Assembly: GCA_902786465.1 (NCBI GenBank)
Contig: CADACQ010000020.1
Span: forward strand, 1 to 33,087
DNA: 33,087 bases
DNA from: an uncultured Eubacteriales bacterium
GTDB taxonomy: Bacteria > Bacillota > Clostridia > Christensenellales > CAG-138
Direction: 5' to 3'
Part shown: positions 1 through 7,289 of the stretch, piece after piece
Numbering within the stretch: position 1 is the first letter of the stretch
Layout: each line of letters opens with the position of its first letter
The notes under the pieces: model-generated
What the model was told of the DNA's origin: nothing
The model's input: the letters and a program-made list of their open reading frames with translations, nothing else
The model's database searches: none
Made by a program: the position numbers and the translations under genes

Positions 1-634
1 TGCGAAGGGCGTCCACGCCGGTGCCCTTGTTCACGTCCTGGGGCAGCAGCTCCTGATACTTGCCGATCTTCACCACGTCCGTGGTCCCCTCCACCAAAGC
101 GAGGCGCTTGTCGTACCCCTTCTCCTTCAGATACGCCCGCATGAGGGCCAGGGCGTCCACCTCCCGCTCCAGCAGCACCGTCTTGATCCAGGTCTTTTGA
201 AGAAGCTGGTCCATGGGCAGGCAGGTGGTGGGCTGGTGGATGCGCAAAAAGCCCGGGTCCGCTTTGTCGAGGGGCGAGGCGTAATAGATGCCGTCGTCGG
301 TGTACACCTGCAGATCCAACGGCCAGTCCATCTCGAGGCAGTGGAGCAGCACGTCCTGGGCCGCCTCCTTGTCCATGGGGATGGCGGAGATATACTTCCG
401 GTGCACGAAATCGTAGACCGCCGCCCCGTTGAGGCACACGGAGGGCCCGTTCAGGGGCACGTCCGGCAGGTGCCGCCGGGCGTTCCGGGGCTCCCGGCCC
501 GTGGCCACGGCGAAGAGCCCGCCCCCGGCGATGAATTCCCGGATGGCGGCCCGGCTTTCCTTGGTCACGTTCCCCTGGCTGTCGAACAGCGTCCCATCGA
601 GATCGGTCAAGATGGCTGCCTGATCATAGCGCAT
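1..634 (-). CDS. Cof-type HAD family hydrolase, C-terminus cut by the window edge
   Basis: The frame opens with ATG at 634 (GAGGT ribosome site about 7 nt upstream) and stays open to position 1, giving about 211 residues. Residues 9-14 read TDLDGT, the HAD motif I with nucleophile Asp, followed by LFDSQGN and a motif II-like VATGREPRNA stretch. The later PLDLQVYTDDGIYY region matches the mobile cap domain of the Cof/YwpJ type. Such enzymes dephosphorylate sugar phosphates, FMN or pyridoxal phosphate in the cytoplasm; the substrate cannot be told from sequence. The Lys- and GDxxxD-bearing C-terminal part lies outside the window. It follows the MATE gene by 32 nt on the same strand, so the two are probably co-transcribed. 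Motif I is clear; the Cof subfamily is inferred. Confidence 0.85.
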   Translation of the reverse strand, partial: MRYDQAAILTDLDGTLFDSQGNVTKESRAAIREFIAGGGLFAVATGREPRNARRHLPDVPLNGPSVCLNGAAVYDFVHRKYISAIPMDKEAAQDVLLHCLEMDWPLDLQVYTDDGIYYASPLDKADPGFLRIHQPTTCLPMDQLLQKTWIKTVLLEREVDALALMRAYLKEKGYDKRLALVEGTTDVVKIGKYQELLPQDVNKGTGVDALR

Positions 635-666
635 AGCATTTACCTCGTTTCAAAGGATATTTGCGG

Positions 667-2049
667 TCACTCGACCACCCGGTGCTTCTCCCAGTGGGCG
701 AAGCGGAAGTAGAGATAGGTGGCGGTGCTGCACACCAGCCAGCCCGCGGGGTACCCCAGGGCCACCGGCACGATGGTGTTGGACACGAAATGGGTGATGA
801 GGAACAGATAGATCTGCCGGAACACCACGAAGCTCCCCAGCATGATGATCATGGGCGTCCGGCTGTCCCCCGCCCCCCGCAGGGACCCGGCCAGGATCTG
901 GTTCACGCAGCAGAGCACGTAGAAGGGGGACATCATCCGCAGGAACAGCGTCCCGAATTCGATCACCTCCGGCGTGTCGTTGAAGAAGCGCACGAGATGG
1001 GGGGCGAAGGCCACCACCGGTACCATGAGGGCCACGGTGATGAGGGCGGATATCCGCAGGGCGGCGCTGACCCCCTGCCGGGCCCGCTGTACGTCGTTGA
1101 CCCCCAGGTTCTGGCCCACGAAGGTGGTGGCGCCCATGGCCACGCTCTGCATGGGCAGAAACAGGAAGGCGTCGATCTTCGTATAGGCGGTCCAGCCGCC
1201 CATGCAGTCCGCCCCGAAGTAGTTGATGTAGGACTGGACGAACACGTTGGAGAAGGAGGTGATGGCCATCTGTACGGCGGCGGGGATGCCCACCTTGACG
1301 ATCTTCTTCAGCACGTCCCAGTGCATCCGAAGCTTCCTCACCTGCACCCGGCAGCAGTTGTCGGCCCGCAGGAGCACCAGGAGCACCAGCAGGGCCGAGA
1401 TCCCCTGGGAAAGGATGGTGGCGTAGGCCACGCCCGCCACCCCCATATGGAACGCCAGCACGAAGAGAAGGTCCAGCACGATGTTCAAACTGGCGGACAG
1501 CACCAGGAAGTAGAAGGGCCGCTGGGAATCCCCCACCGCCCGCAGGATCCCCGCGCCGATGTTGTAGAGCATGAGGCCGAAGATGCCGGAGAAGTAGATG
1601 GTCAGATACCGCTTGGCCTCGGGGAGCACTTCGGGGGGCGTCTTCATGAAATGGAGCATCAGGGGCGTCATGCTGACGCCGATGGCGGTGAAGACCACCC
1701 CCAGCACAGCGGTCATCACCAGGGCCGTGTGGACGGTGTCGCTGACCTTGTCGTGCTGTTTGGCCCCGTAGTACTGGGAGATGACCACCCCCGCGCCTAC
1801 GGACAGGCCCATGAAGAAGCCGATGAGCATGTTGATGATGGGGTTCACGGTGCCCACGGCGGAGAAGGCTTCCTTCCCCACGTAGTTCCCCACCACCCAG
1901 GTGTCCACGGTGTTGTAGAGCTGCTGGAACAGGTTCCCCAGGAGCAGCGGCACGGCGAACTCGATCAGAAGCCCGTATACGTTGCCCCTGGTCATATCCA
2001 CGTCCCGCCGGGAGAAGAATTTTCGGATGTTCGCCACGCCCTTGCCCAT
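667..2049 (-). CDS. MATE family multidrug/Na+ efflux transporter
   Basis: The product has 460 residues and belongs to the multi antimicrobial extrusion family (NorM/DinF-like), which exports cationic drugs or metabolites in exchange for Na+ or H+. Visible hallmarks are MTRGNVYGLLIEFAVPLLLG, then QQLYNTVDTWVVGNYVG near the N-terminus, and the second-half repeat GIPAAVQMAITSFSNVFVQ. About twelve hydrophobic segments fit the family, whose members are usually 440-480 residues. The open frame continues far upstream over the divergent lipoprotein gene. I chose ATG 2049 because GAGGCG lies 6 nt upstream; ATG 2061, four codons earlier, is the alternative and has no ribosome site. The HAD gene follows at 32 nt. 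Substrate unknown. Confidence 0.93.
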   Translation of the reverse strand: MGKGVANIRKFFSRRDVDMTRGNVYGLLIEFAVPLLLGNLFQQLYNTVDTWVVGNYVGKEAFSAVGTVNPIINMLIGFFMGLSVGAGVVISQYYGAKQHDKVSDTVHTALVMTAVLGVVFTAIGVSMTPLMLHFMKTPPEVLPEAKRYLTIYFSGIFGLMLYNIGAGILRAVGDSQRPFYFLVLSASLNIVLDLLFVLAFHMGVAGVAYATILSQGISALLVLLVLLRADNCCRVQVRKLRMHWDVLKKIVKVGIPAAVQMAITSFSNVFVQSYINYFGADCMGGWTAYTKIDAFLFLPMQSVAMGATTFVGQNLGVNDVQRARQGVSAALRISALITVALMVPVVAFAPHLVRFFNDTPEVIEFGTLFLRMMSPFYVLCCVNQILAGSLRGAGDSRTPMIIMLGSFVVFRQIYLFLITHFVSNTIVPVALGYPAGWLVCSTATYLYFRFAHWEKHRVVE

Positions 2050-2074
2050 GTGTCGCCTCATTGTTGTAAAAATA

Positions 2075-2104
2075 AGTATATCATAGCGGTCGGTGGTTTG
2101 TACA
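2075..2104 (-). promoter_or_regulatory. candidate promoter for the MATE-HAD unit
   Basis: On the minus strand TGTACA (2099-2104, 4/6 to TTGACA) is separated by 18 nt from TATACT (2075-2080, 5/6 to TATAAT), about 25 nt upstream of the MATE start. It lies back to back with the lipoprotein promoter. Sequence match only. Confidence 0.45.
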
Positions 2105-2138
2105 GGGGCATTCGCGGGTTGGGAACGCGGGATCGTTC

Positions 2139-2167
2139 TTGTCTTTTGGAGGAAAGGCTGGTATACT
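2139..2167 (+). promoter_or_regulatory. candidate sigma-A-type promoter of the lipoprotein gene
   Basis: TTGTCT (2139-2144) and TATACT (2162-2167) are separated by 17 nt, followed about 48 nt later by the lipoprotein ATG with its AAGGAGG ribosome site. Spacing is ideal and the hexamers match 4/6 and 5/6. Confidence 0.55.
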
Positions 2168-2215
2168 GAATATGGTAATACGGTGCGAAATGAATGAAAA
2201 AGGAGGAATTGAACC

Positions 2216-2617
2216 ATGAAAAAGATCCTGGCCTGTCTGTTGGCCGTGCTGCTGCTGGCGCTGGCCTTGGGCTGCTCGTCCGGCGACGACAAAAACGATC
2301 CCAACCTGGGCGTGTACACGGCGAAGACCGCTGAATACAGCGGCATTACCCTGAACGTGGACCAGTTCTTTGAGAAGGGCTTCACCATCGAGCTCAAGTC
2401 CGGCGGCAAGTGCAAGCTGATCGCCGACGGCGAATCCGCCAACGGCAAGTGGACGCTGGATGGCACCAAGTTCCACGTGGAGGGCGGCGGCATCGAGTGC
2501 GACGGCACCTTGGAGAACGGTGTCATGAGCATCGACTACGACGGCGTCGTCTTCAATCTGATCAACGAGGCCTACGCGGCCCCCGCGGCCCAGGCCCCGG
2601 CTCCGGCCCTCCGGTAA
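2216..2617 (+). CDS. small secreted lipoprotein of unknown function
   Basis: The 133-residue product begins MKKILACLLAVLLLALALGC, a lipoprotein signal peptide with lipobox LALGC and the lipidated Cys at residue 20. The mature part is about 113 residues and is rich in Gly, Asp and Thr (GKWTLDGTKFHVEGGG, then GTLENGVMSIDYDG), with a beta-sandwich-like alternation. It ends in a Pro/Ala-rich tail. An AAGGAGG site sits 9 nt before the ATG. It is transcribed alone, away from the MATE gene and towards the rhamnose operon, and ends before a bidirectional terminator. I do not recognise a named family; many Clostridia encode similar short lipoproteins of this kind. The gene call is firm, the function unknown. 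Confidence 0.88.
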   Translation: MKKILACLLAVLLLALALGCSSGDDKNDPNLGVYTAKTAEYSGITLNVDQFFEKGFTIELKSGGKCKLIADGESANGKWTLDGTKFHVEGGGIECDGTLENGVMSIDYDGVVFNLINEAYAAPAAQAPAPALR

Positions 2618-2636
2618 CGTTTCCCCCAAATCCACA

Positions 2637-2664
2637 AAAAAGAGGCGAGCGATCGCCTCTTTTT
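2637..2664. terminator. bidirectional intrinsic terminator between lipoprotein gene and rhamnose operon
   Basis: AGAGGCGA (2641-2648) pairs perfectly with TCGCCTCT (2653-2660) around a 4-nt loop. The stem is flanked by A residues on the left (2637-2640) and T residues on the right (2661-2664), so it can stop transcription from either side. It lies between two converging units. Confidence 0.85.
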
Positions 2665-2682
2665 GCGTGGGAAGATTTCCTT

Positions 2683-4197
2683 TTATACCTCCAGTTCCGT
2701 GACGGCCTTGGGGTATTCCCTAAGCTCGCCGGGCTCGTGGAGGGGGGTCCAGACCTGGGCGAAGAAGGGGTCCACCTGGGCCCGGCGGCCGTAGTTCCAG
2801 CTCTTGCGCTCGCACTCGGGGCACCAGTGGCCGCCCTCCAGCACCAGTCGGGGGCTGGCCTCGAATTCGTGGCCGAAGGCGCAGCGGAAGGCGAGCTTGG
2901 TCCGCCAGTCGCCGGTGGTCATGGTCTCGGAAAGGAGCTCTCCGCCCCGGAACCGGGCGGCCCCGGCCATATCGGCCCGGTCGAGCTGGCTCTCGGGCTT
3001 GGTTTCGTCGTAGCCGTGGTCGATGTGGACCACCGTGTCCCAGTCGGTGAAGTGGTCCATCTTGCTGGCCTTCTCGGGAAGGGCCTCCCAGGCCTGGCGG
3101 CTGCCCCAGTAGGCGTCGATATGATCCTCCATGTCGTTCTTCAGCCAGTACCGAGGCCCGTGTTCGCTGTCCAGGAGCTTGTTGAAGGTGCTCTTGATGA
3201 TGGCGCCCATGAGCTTCTGGCCGCCGGGGAGCTTGCAGACGATCCGGCCGAAGGGTTTGGCCGGGCCCAGCTCCTTCAAGTAGGCGTCGTAGAAATACTG
3301 CATGGAGTCGGATCGGAAGTGGAGATAGTTCTCCAGCTTGTCGGAGTCGAGGTAGTATTGACCGTGGAAGTTCCTGGTGGCGTTGACCTTGGGGTCGATG
3401 ACGTAGTCGATGTTCTTGATCCCGATCTCCCCGTACATGATTCTGTACATGGTATAGGTGTCCACCCGGCAGCTCTCGCCCCCGCCGATGTTGTAGACGT
3501 GGCCCCAGAAGGAGGGGTCCAGGGTCCCTGCCGCCTCGTAGGCGCAGAGGTTCCGCATCAGGCGGCCGCTGTCCCTATCGGAGGCGTATTCGAGGACGTT
3601 ATCGAGGCAGTTGTGGAACTGGATGGGGTCCCGGATCTTGGCCATGGCGGGGCCGATGATGCCCGTCTGCCTGAGGCTCACCCAGTAGGTAAGGCCGCTT
3701 TCGATTACGCACCGCTCGGCGGCCACCTTCGATACGGCGTAGTAATCGAACATGCTGGGCTTGATGGGGTCCCCCACCCTGCCCCAGTGGATGGGCGGCA
3801 TCCTGTCCCCGGTCTCCGCCACGGTGCCGATGTAGACGAAGCGGGTGCTGTCGCCCTGCCCCAGGCTTTGGATGGCCTCGACCAGATTCCGGGTGGAGCC
3901 GTAGTTGTTCGCCATGGCCTTCTTGGGGAAGTAGTCCGCCTGGGGGGACACGAAGGCCGCGATATGCAAGACGATATCAGCTCCCTGGACGCAGGCCGCC
4001 ACGTCCTCCCGGTTCAGCAGGTCGCCCCAATGGATGGTGAGCCCCTTCGTGTTCATATAGGGGGCAAAGAGCTTCCGGTTCTTCTCGCTGTCCCGCAGCA
4101 GAAGCACCAGGTCGTACAGCTTTCCAAGATCGGGGACCATAGCCTTGAAGCTTTCGAAGCCCATGCCGCCTCCGGCGCCGGTCATGAACACCCGCAT
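2683..4197 (-). CDS. extended SDR (NAD-dependent epimerase/dehydratase) with C-terminal zinc-ribbon-like module
   Basis: The product has 504 residues. Residues 7-13 (GAGGGMG) form a Rossmann dinucleotide site. DIVLHIAAFVSP follows, and YYAVSKVAAE supplies the catalytic Tyr-x-x-x-Lys of extended short-chain dehydrogenases. The usual extended SDR is 310-350 residues; this one adds about 150 C-terminal residues. These contain CAFGHEF about 20 residues before CPEC (around residues 440-462), a four-ligand zinc-ribbon or treble-clef pattern. It is the last gene of the rhamnose operon, 1 nt after another SDR, and ends just before a terminator. A role in oxidising or epimerising a sugar or aglycone freed from a rhamnoside is inference; the fold and the cofactor site are seen. 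No characterised homologue comes to mind. Confidence 0.8.
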   Translation of the reverse strand: MRVFMTGAGGGMGFESFKAMVPDLGKLYDLVLLLRDSEKNRKLFAPYMNTKGLTIHWGDLLNREDVAACVQGADIVLHIAAFVSPQADYFPKKAMANNYGSTRNLVEAIQSLGQGDSTRFVYIGTVAETGDRMPPIHWGRVGDPIKPSMFDYYAVSKVAAERCVIESGLTYWVSLRQTGIIGPAMAKIRDPIQFHNCLDNVLEYASDRDSGRLMRNLCAYEAAGTLDPSFWGHVYNIGGGESCRVDTYTMYRIMYGEIGIKNIDYVIDPKVNATRNFHGQYYLDSDKLENYLHFRSDSMQYFYDAYLKELGPAKPFGRIVCKLPGGQKLMGAIIKSTFNKLLDSEHGPRYWLKNDMEDHIDAYWGSRQAWEALPEKASKMDHFTDWDTVVHIDHGYDETKPESQLDRADMAGAARFRGGELLSETMTTGDWRTKLAFRCAFGHEFEASPRLVLEGGHWCPECERKSWNYGRRAQVDPFFAQVWTPLHEPGELREYPKAVTELEV

Positions 4198-4198
4198 G

Positions 4199-5209
4199 CT
4201 ATTCTCCCTTCATCCCCAGCACCTGGGTCTTCTTCTCCAAAATATCCTTGCAGAGGAGGATGGAATCGCCGATGGCAGCGTCGATGTCGTCGTCGGTGAC
4301 GCCCAGGAAATCACAGCCCTCGGACTTGTCGATGAACAGGTTGCTGCACATGATGTCCGTGAACTTCACCATGTGAAGGCCCCCCTGGATGCCCTTTTGG
4401 GCCTGCTCCTTCATGATCTTTTTGCCGCCCAGGGCGTACATCCAGTTGGGGATGGTGATGATTCGCTTCTCCGGCACGCCTAGGTACTTGTGGACGATCT
4501 TCAGCATCTCCTTCCAGGTCAAATTGTAGTAGCCGATGGGGTAGCAGTGCCCGCCCCGGTTCCGCTCGATGGCCCCCGCGATGGCCTCGGCTACCTGATG
4601 GACCGTGACCATGGTGGACCCGCCCCGGGGGTACAGGGTGGCGGCCTTCATACTCATGACGTTCTCCACCAGGAACACCCACACGGGCTTGCGGCCCGGC
4701 TGGGTGCCGAAGATGTAGGGCAGCTCCAGCACGGCCACGTCCATATCGTTAGCAAAGGCCATGGCAGCCTCCTCCTGGTCGATGCGGCTGCGGATGTAGG
4801 GGTGCCACTTGGTCAATTCCTTCTCGGGCCACTTCTTGGCGGCGTAGGAGAAGTAGGAGCCGCAGATGGCCACGTGCTGCACGCCGCACTCCCGGCAGAG
4901 GGCCAGCAGCCGCTTCACGGGGTCGATGTTGTACTTCTTGTACAGGTCGTAGATGGGGGCCGGGCCCTCCACCCGCTCGTCCACCCCCGCGGCGAAGACG
5001 AAGCCCTCACAGCCGGTGAGATGCTTCTTCAGCTCCTCGTCGCTCATCTCCAGATAGTTGCCGAATTCCAGCTGCATCTCGGGGGGCAGCACCGCCCCCG
5101 TGGGCAGGGGCGGCAGGGCCAGGGAGGAAACCTCGTGGCCTCGGCCGATCAGTTCCTTGGCAGCTTCGGAGCCCAAGAGGCCCGTCCCGCCGATCATGAA
5201 AATCTTCAT
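4199..5209 (-). CDS. NAD(P)-binding SDR-superfamily protein with atypical YxxxR active site
   Basis: The product has 336 residues. I chose ATG 5209 because AAGGAGG sits 6 nt upstream; the open frame runs on over rhaD but that extension is a shadow. Residues 7-13 (GGTGLLG) fit the GxxGxxG dinucleotide loop. The Ser/Tyr region reads CGSYFSYAAKKW and then HPYIRSRIDQEEAAMAF. The second Tyr is followed by Arg where extended SDRs normally have the catalytic Lys, so this is an atypical SDR unless a Tyr in the first stretch is used. Many atypical SDRs still bind NAD(P) and may act as epimerases, reductases or sensors. It lies 14 nt after rhaD and 1 nt before the second SDR, within the rhamnose operon. 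Substrate unknown. Confidence 0.82.
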   Translation of the reverse strand: MKIFMIGGTGLLGSEAAKELIGRGHEVSSLALPPLPTGAVLPPEMQLEFGNYLEMSDEELKKHLTGCEGFVFAAGVDERVEGPAPIYDLYKKYNIDPVKRLLALCRECGVQHVAICGSYFSYAAKKWPEKELTKWHPYIRSRIDQEEAAMAFANDMDVAVLELPYIFGTQPGRKPVWVFLVENVMSMKAATLYPRGGSTMVTVHQVAEAIAGAIERNRGGHCYPIGYYNLTWKEMLKIVHKYLGVPEKRIITIPNWMYALGGKKIMKEQAQKGIQGGLHMVKFTDIMCSNLFIDKSEGCDFLGVTDDDIDAAIGDSILLCKDILEKKTQVLGMKGE

Positions 5210-5223
5210 AGCAGCCTCCTTAT

Positions 5224-6036
5224 TTAGTCCAGATACCCGTCCCGGCCCTTGACGCCGAAACGCTGTTCCAACAAGTGCATCTGTTCGTCGGTGATGGTGT
5301 TGACCCGGGGCAGGTGGGCGATCTTCATGTAGATCTCGGCGGCCTTCTCCGCCGTCTCGATGAGGCCGAAGGTCTCGTCGAGGTCCTTCCCCGCGCCGTA
5401 GATGCCGTGCTGGGCCCAGATGACCAGCCGGGCGGTCTCCATCTTCTCGGCCGTGGCGGCCCCGATCTCGTTGGTACCGCAGAGCATCCAGGGCAGCACG
5501 TTCACCCCGTCCGGGAACACCACGATGCATTCCGTGCACATCTGCCAGAGGGTCCGGGTGAAGGCCCGCTCGTCCAGTGTATGCACGTAGGTCATGGCCA
5601 GCAGGTTGGCGGGGTGGCAGTGCATGACCACGCGATTGGCGGGGTCCACGGTGAGCCGGGCCACATGGCTCATCATATGGGCCGGGAATTCGGAGGTGAA
5701 CTTGCCCCCGTCCTCGTAGCCCCACAGCAATTCAGCCTTCATGCCATTGTCTGTGAGCCGGACCAAGCCCAGGTTCACTTCCGGCGCGTACTGCACGTTT
5801 TTAAAATACTTGCCCGTGCCGGTGACCAGGAAATACTTGCCCTCCAACGCCGGGGCCTCGAAGCCCGTGGGTATGGTGCGCAGGACGTTGTTCAGGTCCA
5901 GATACTCCGCCACGTCCGCTTCGTCCAGCAGCAGGCTGATATTCCCGCCGTTGCGCTCGTCCCAGCCATGGGCGTACATGTTGGTGGCGGTGCGGATCAT
6001 CTCCACCATCCAGGGTGCGGTCAAAATGTCCTTCAT
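5224..6036 (-). CDS. rhaD: rhamnulose-1-phosphate aldolase
   Basis: The 270-residue product (E. coli RhaD has 274) is a class II zinc aldolase that cleaves L-rhamnulose 1-phosphate to dihydroxyacetone phosphate and L-lactaldehyde in the cytoplasm. Family residues are visible: NGGNIS near residue 27, FLVTGTGKYF for phosphate binding, the catalytic Glu in FTSEFPAH, zinc ligands in VVMHCHPAN (HxH), and a third His in IWAQHGIYGAG. The start at 6036 has GGAGG 7 nt upstream and overlaps the rhaA stop as ATGA, so the two are probably translationally coupled. No lactaldehyde reductase (fucO) gene is present in the window. Confidence 0.97.
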   Translation of the reverse strand: MKDILTAPWMVEMIRTATNMYAHGWDERNGGNISLLLDEADVAEYLDLNNVLRTIPTGFEAPALEGKYFLVTGTGKYFKNVQYAPEVNLGLVRLTDNGMKAELLWGYEDGGKFTSEFPAHMMSHVARLTVDPANRVVMHCHPANLLAMTYVHTLDERAFTRTLWQMCTECIVVFPDGVNVLPWMLCGTNEIGAATAEKMETARLVIWAQHGIYGAGKDLDETFGLIETAEKAAEIYMKIAHLPRVNTITDEQMHLLEQRFGVKGRDGYLD

Positions 6037-7289
6037 GCTCTCGCCTCCAATACTTCCTTTTCGTAGGTCTCGATCTCGGTGAACCACTCCCCGTCCGCGG
6101 GCTTATTACACCGGCGGCAGTACTCGTCCCACACCTCCCCGAAGGGCAGGGTCTTCAGCTCTTCCTGGACCACCATGAGCTTGGTGAGGTCGCCGCCGTC
6201 CTGGAGCTTCTTCAGTTCATCGTTGGGCTGTAAGAGGGCGAACAGCAGGGCCTTCTGCAGGTTCCGGTAGCCGGTCACCCAGGCGGAGATGCGGTTGATG
6301 CTGGCGTCGAAGTAATCGAGGGCGATGTGCACCCGGCCCTCGAGGCCGCCGCAGCGGACGATCTCCCGGGCGATCTCCTTCGTTTCGTCGTCGAAGAGGA
6401 CCACGTGATCGCTGTCCCAGCGGATAGGCCGGGTCACATGGAGAGCGATCTCCGGGAAGAAGGCCAGCAGCGCGGGGATCTTGTCGGAAACCACCTCCGT
6501 GGGGTGGTAGTGGCCGTTGTCCATGAGGGGGATGCAACGGTCCTTGTTCATGGCTGCGTAGGAGAGGGCGAACTCGCCGCTGCCCACGGTGTAGGCCTCC
6601 ACGCCGATGCCGAAGACCTTAGATTCGATGCAGGGCTTGACTATGTTGAAATCATAGGGCTCGGAGAGGATGGCGTCGATGCTCTCCTTATACCGCACCC
6701 GGGGGCCCATGCGGTCGCCGGGCACGTCCTTGAAGCCGTCGCCGGTCCAGATGTTCATGACGCAGGGCTGACCCAATTCGTCCGCCAAATAGGTGGAGAT
6801 GCGGATGCAGGCCTTGCCGTGATCGATCCAGAACTTCCGGGTGGCCTCGTTGGGGCTGGACAACGTCAACGGGTCGCAGTTGGGATGGGAGAAGAAGGTG
6901 GGGTTGAAGTCGCAGCCCAGGCCCCGTTCCTGGCAGAACTTGACCCACTTCTTAAAGTGCTTGGGCTCCAGCTTGTCCCGATCCGCCCACTGGCCGTCCT
7001 CGAAGATGGCGTAGCTGGCGTGCAGGTTCATCTTGGGCGTGCCGGGGATCAGCTTCAATGCCTCGTCCAAATCGGCCATCAGTTCCTCCGGCGTGCGGGC
7101 ACGGCCGGGATAGTTGCCGGTGGTCTGGATGCCGCCGGTCAGGGGCTTGCTGGGGTCGGTGTCGAAGCCGCGCACGTCGTCCCCCTGCCAGCAGTGCAGG
7201 CTCACGGGCACGGTCTTGAGCCGCGTTATGGCCGCTTCCGCGTCCACGCCGTAGGCGGCGTACTTCTCTTTTGCTTCCTGATAGCTCAT
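6033..7289 (-). CDS. rhaA: L-rhamnose isomerase
   Basis: The 418-residue product (E. coli RhaA 419) interconverts L-rhamnose and L-rhamnulose using divalent metal ions. The sequence is typical along its whole length: VPVSLHCWQGDDVRGFD near residue 28, GIQTTGNYPGRAR, MNLHASYA, GLGCDFNPTFFSHP, MNIWTGDGFKDVPGDR, MDNGHYHPTEVVSDK, and ALDYFDASINRI near the C-terminus with metal-binding His and Asp residues. The start at 7289 forms an ATGA overlap with the 3' end of the disrupted rhaB. The stop overlaps the rhaD start in the same way. The ribosome site (GAAGG) is modest, which fits coupling to the upstream gene. The reading frame is complete. Confidence 0.98.
   Translation of the reverse strand: MSYQEAKEKYAAYGVDAEAAITRLKTVPVSLHCWQGDDVRGFDTDPSKPLTGGIQTTGNYPGRARTPEELMADLDEALKLIPGTPKMNLHASYAIFEDGQWADRDKLEPKHFKKWVKFCQERGLGCDFNPTFFSHPNCDPLTLSSPNEATRKFWIDHGKACIRISTYLADELGQPCVMNIWTGDGFKDVPGDRMGPRVRYKESIDAILSEPYDFNIVKPCIESKVFGIGVEAYTVGSGEFALSYAAMNKDRCIPLMDNGHYHPTEVVSDKIPALLAFFPEIALHVTRPIRWDSDHVVLFDDETKEIAREIVRCGGLEGRVHIALDYFDASINRISAWVTGYRNLQKALLFALLQPNDELKKLQDGGDLTKLMVVQEELKTLPFGEVWDEYCRRCNKPADGEWFTEIETYEKEVLEARA

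Noticed and set aside
661-2169. Long plus-strand open frame opposite the MATE gene
   Set aside because: Rich in His, Gly, Pro and Glu with no domain, a mirror of a GC-rich real gene. The same holds for 8526-10646, 11465-12622, 17614-18846, 19617-21356, 21142-22806 and 25626-27053.
2062-2532. N-terminal extension of the MATE protein
   Set aside because: It would overlap the divergent lipoprotein gene and adds no family sequence; a ribosome site supports the start at 2049.
5210-5725. N-terminal extension of the shorter SDR over rhaD
   Set aside because: The Rossmann motif starts at MKIFMIGGTG with a good ribosome site; the extension is Arg/Gly-rich shadow of rhaD.
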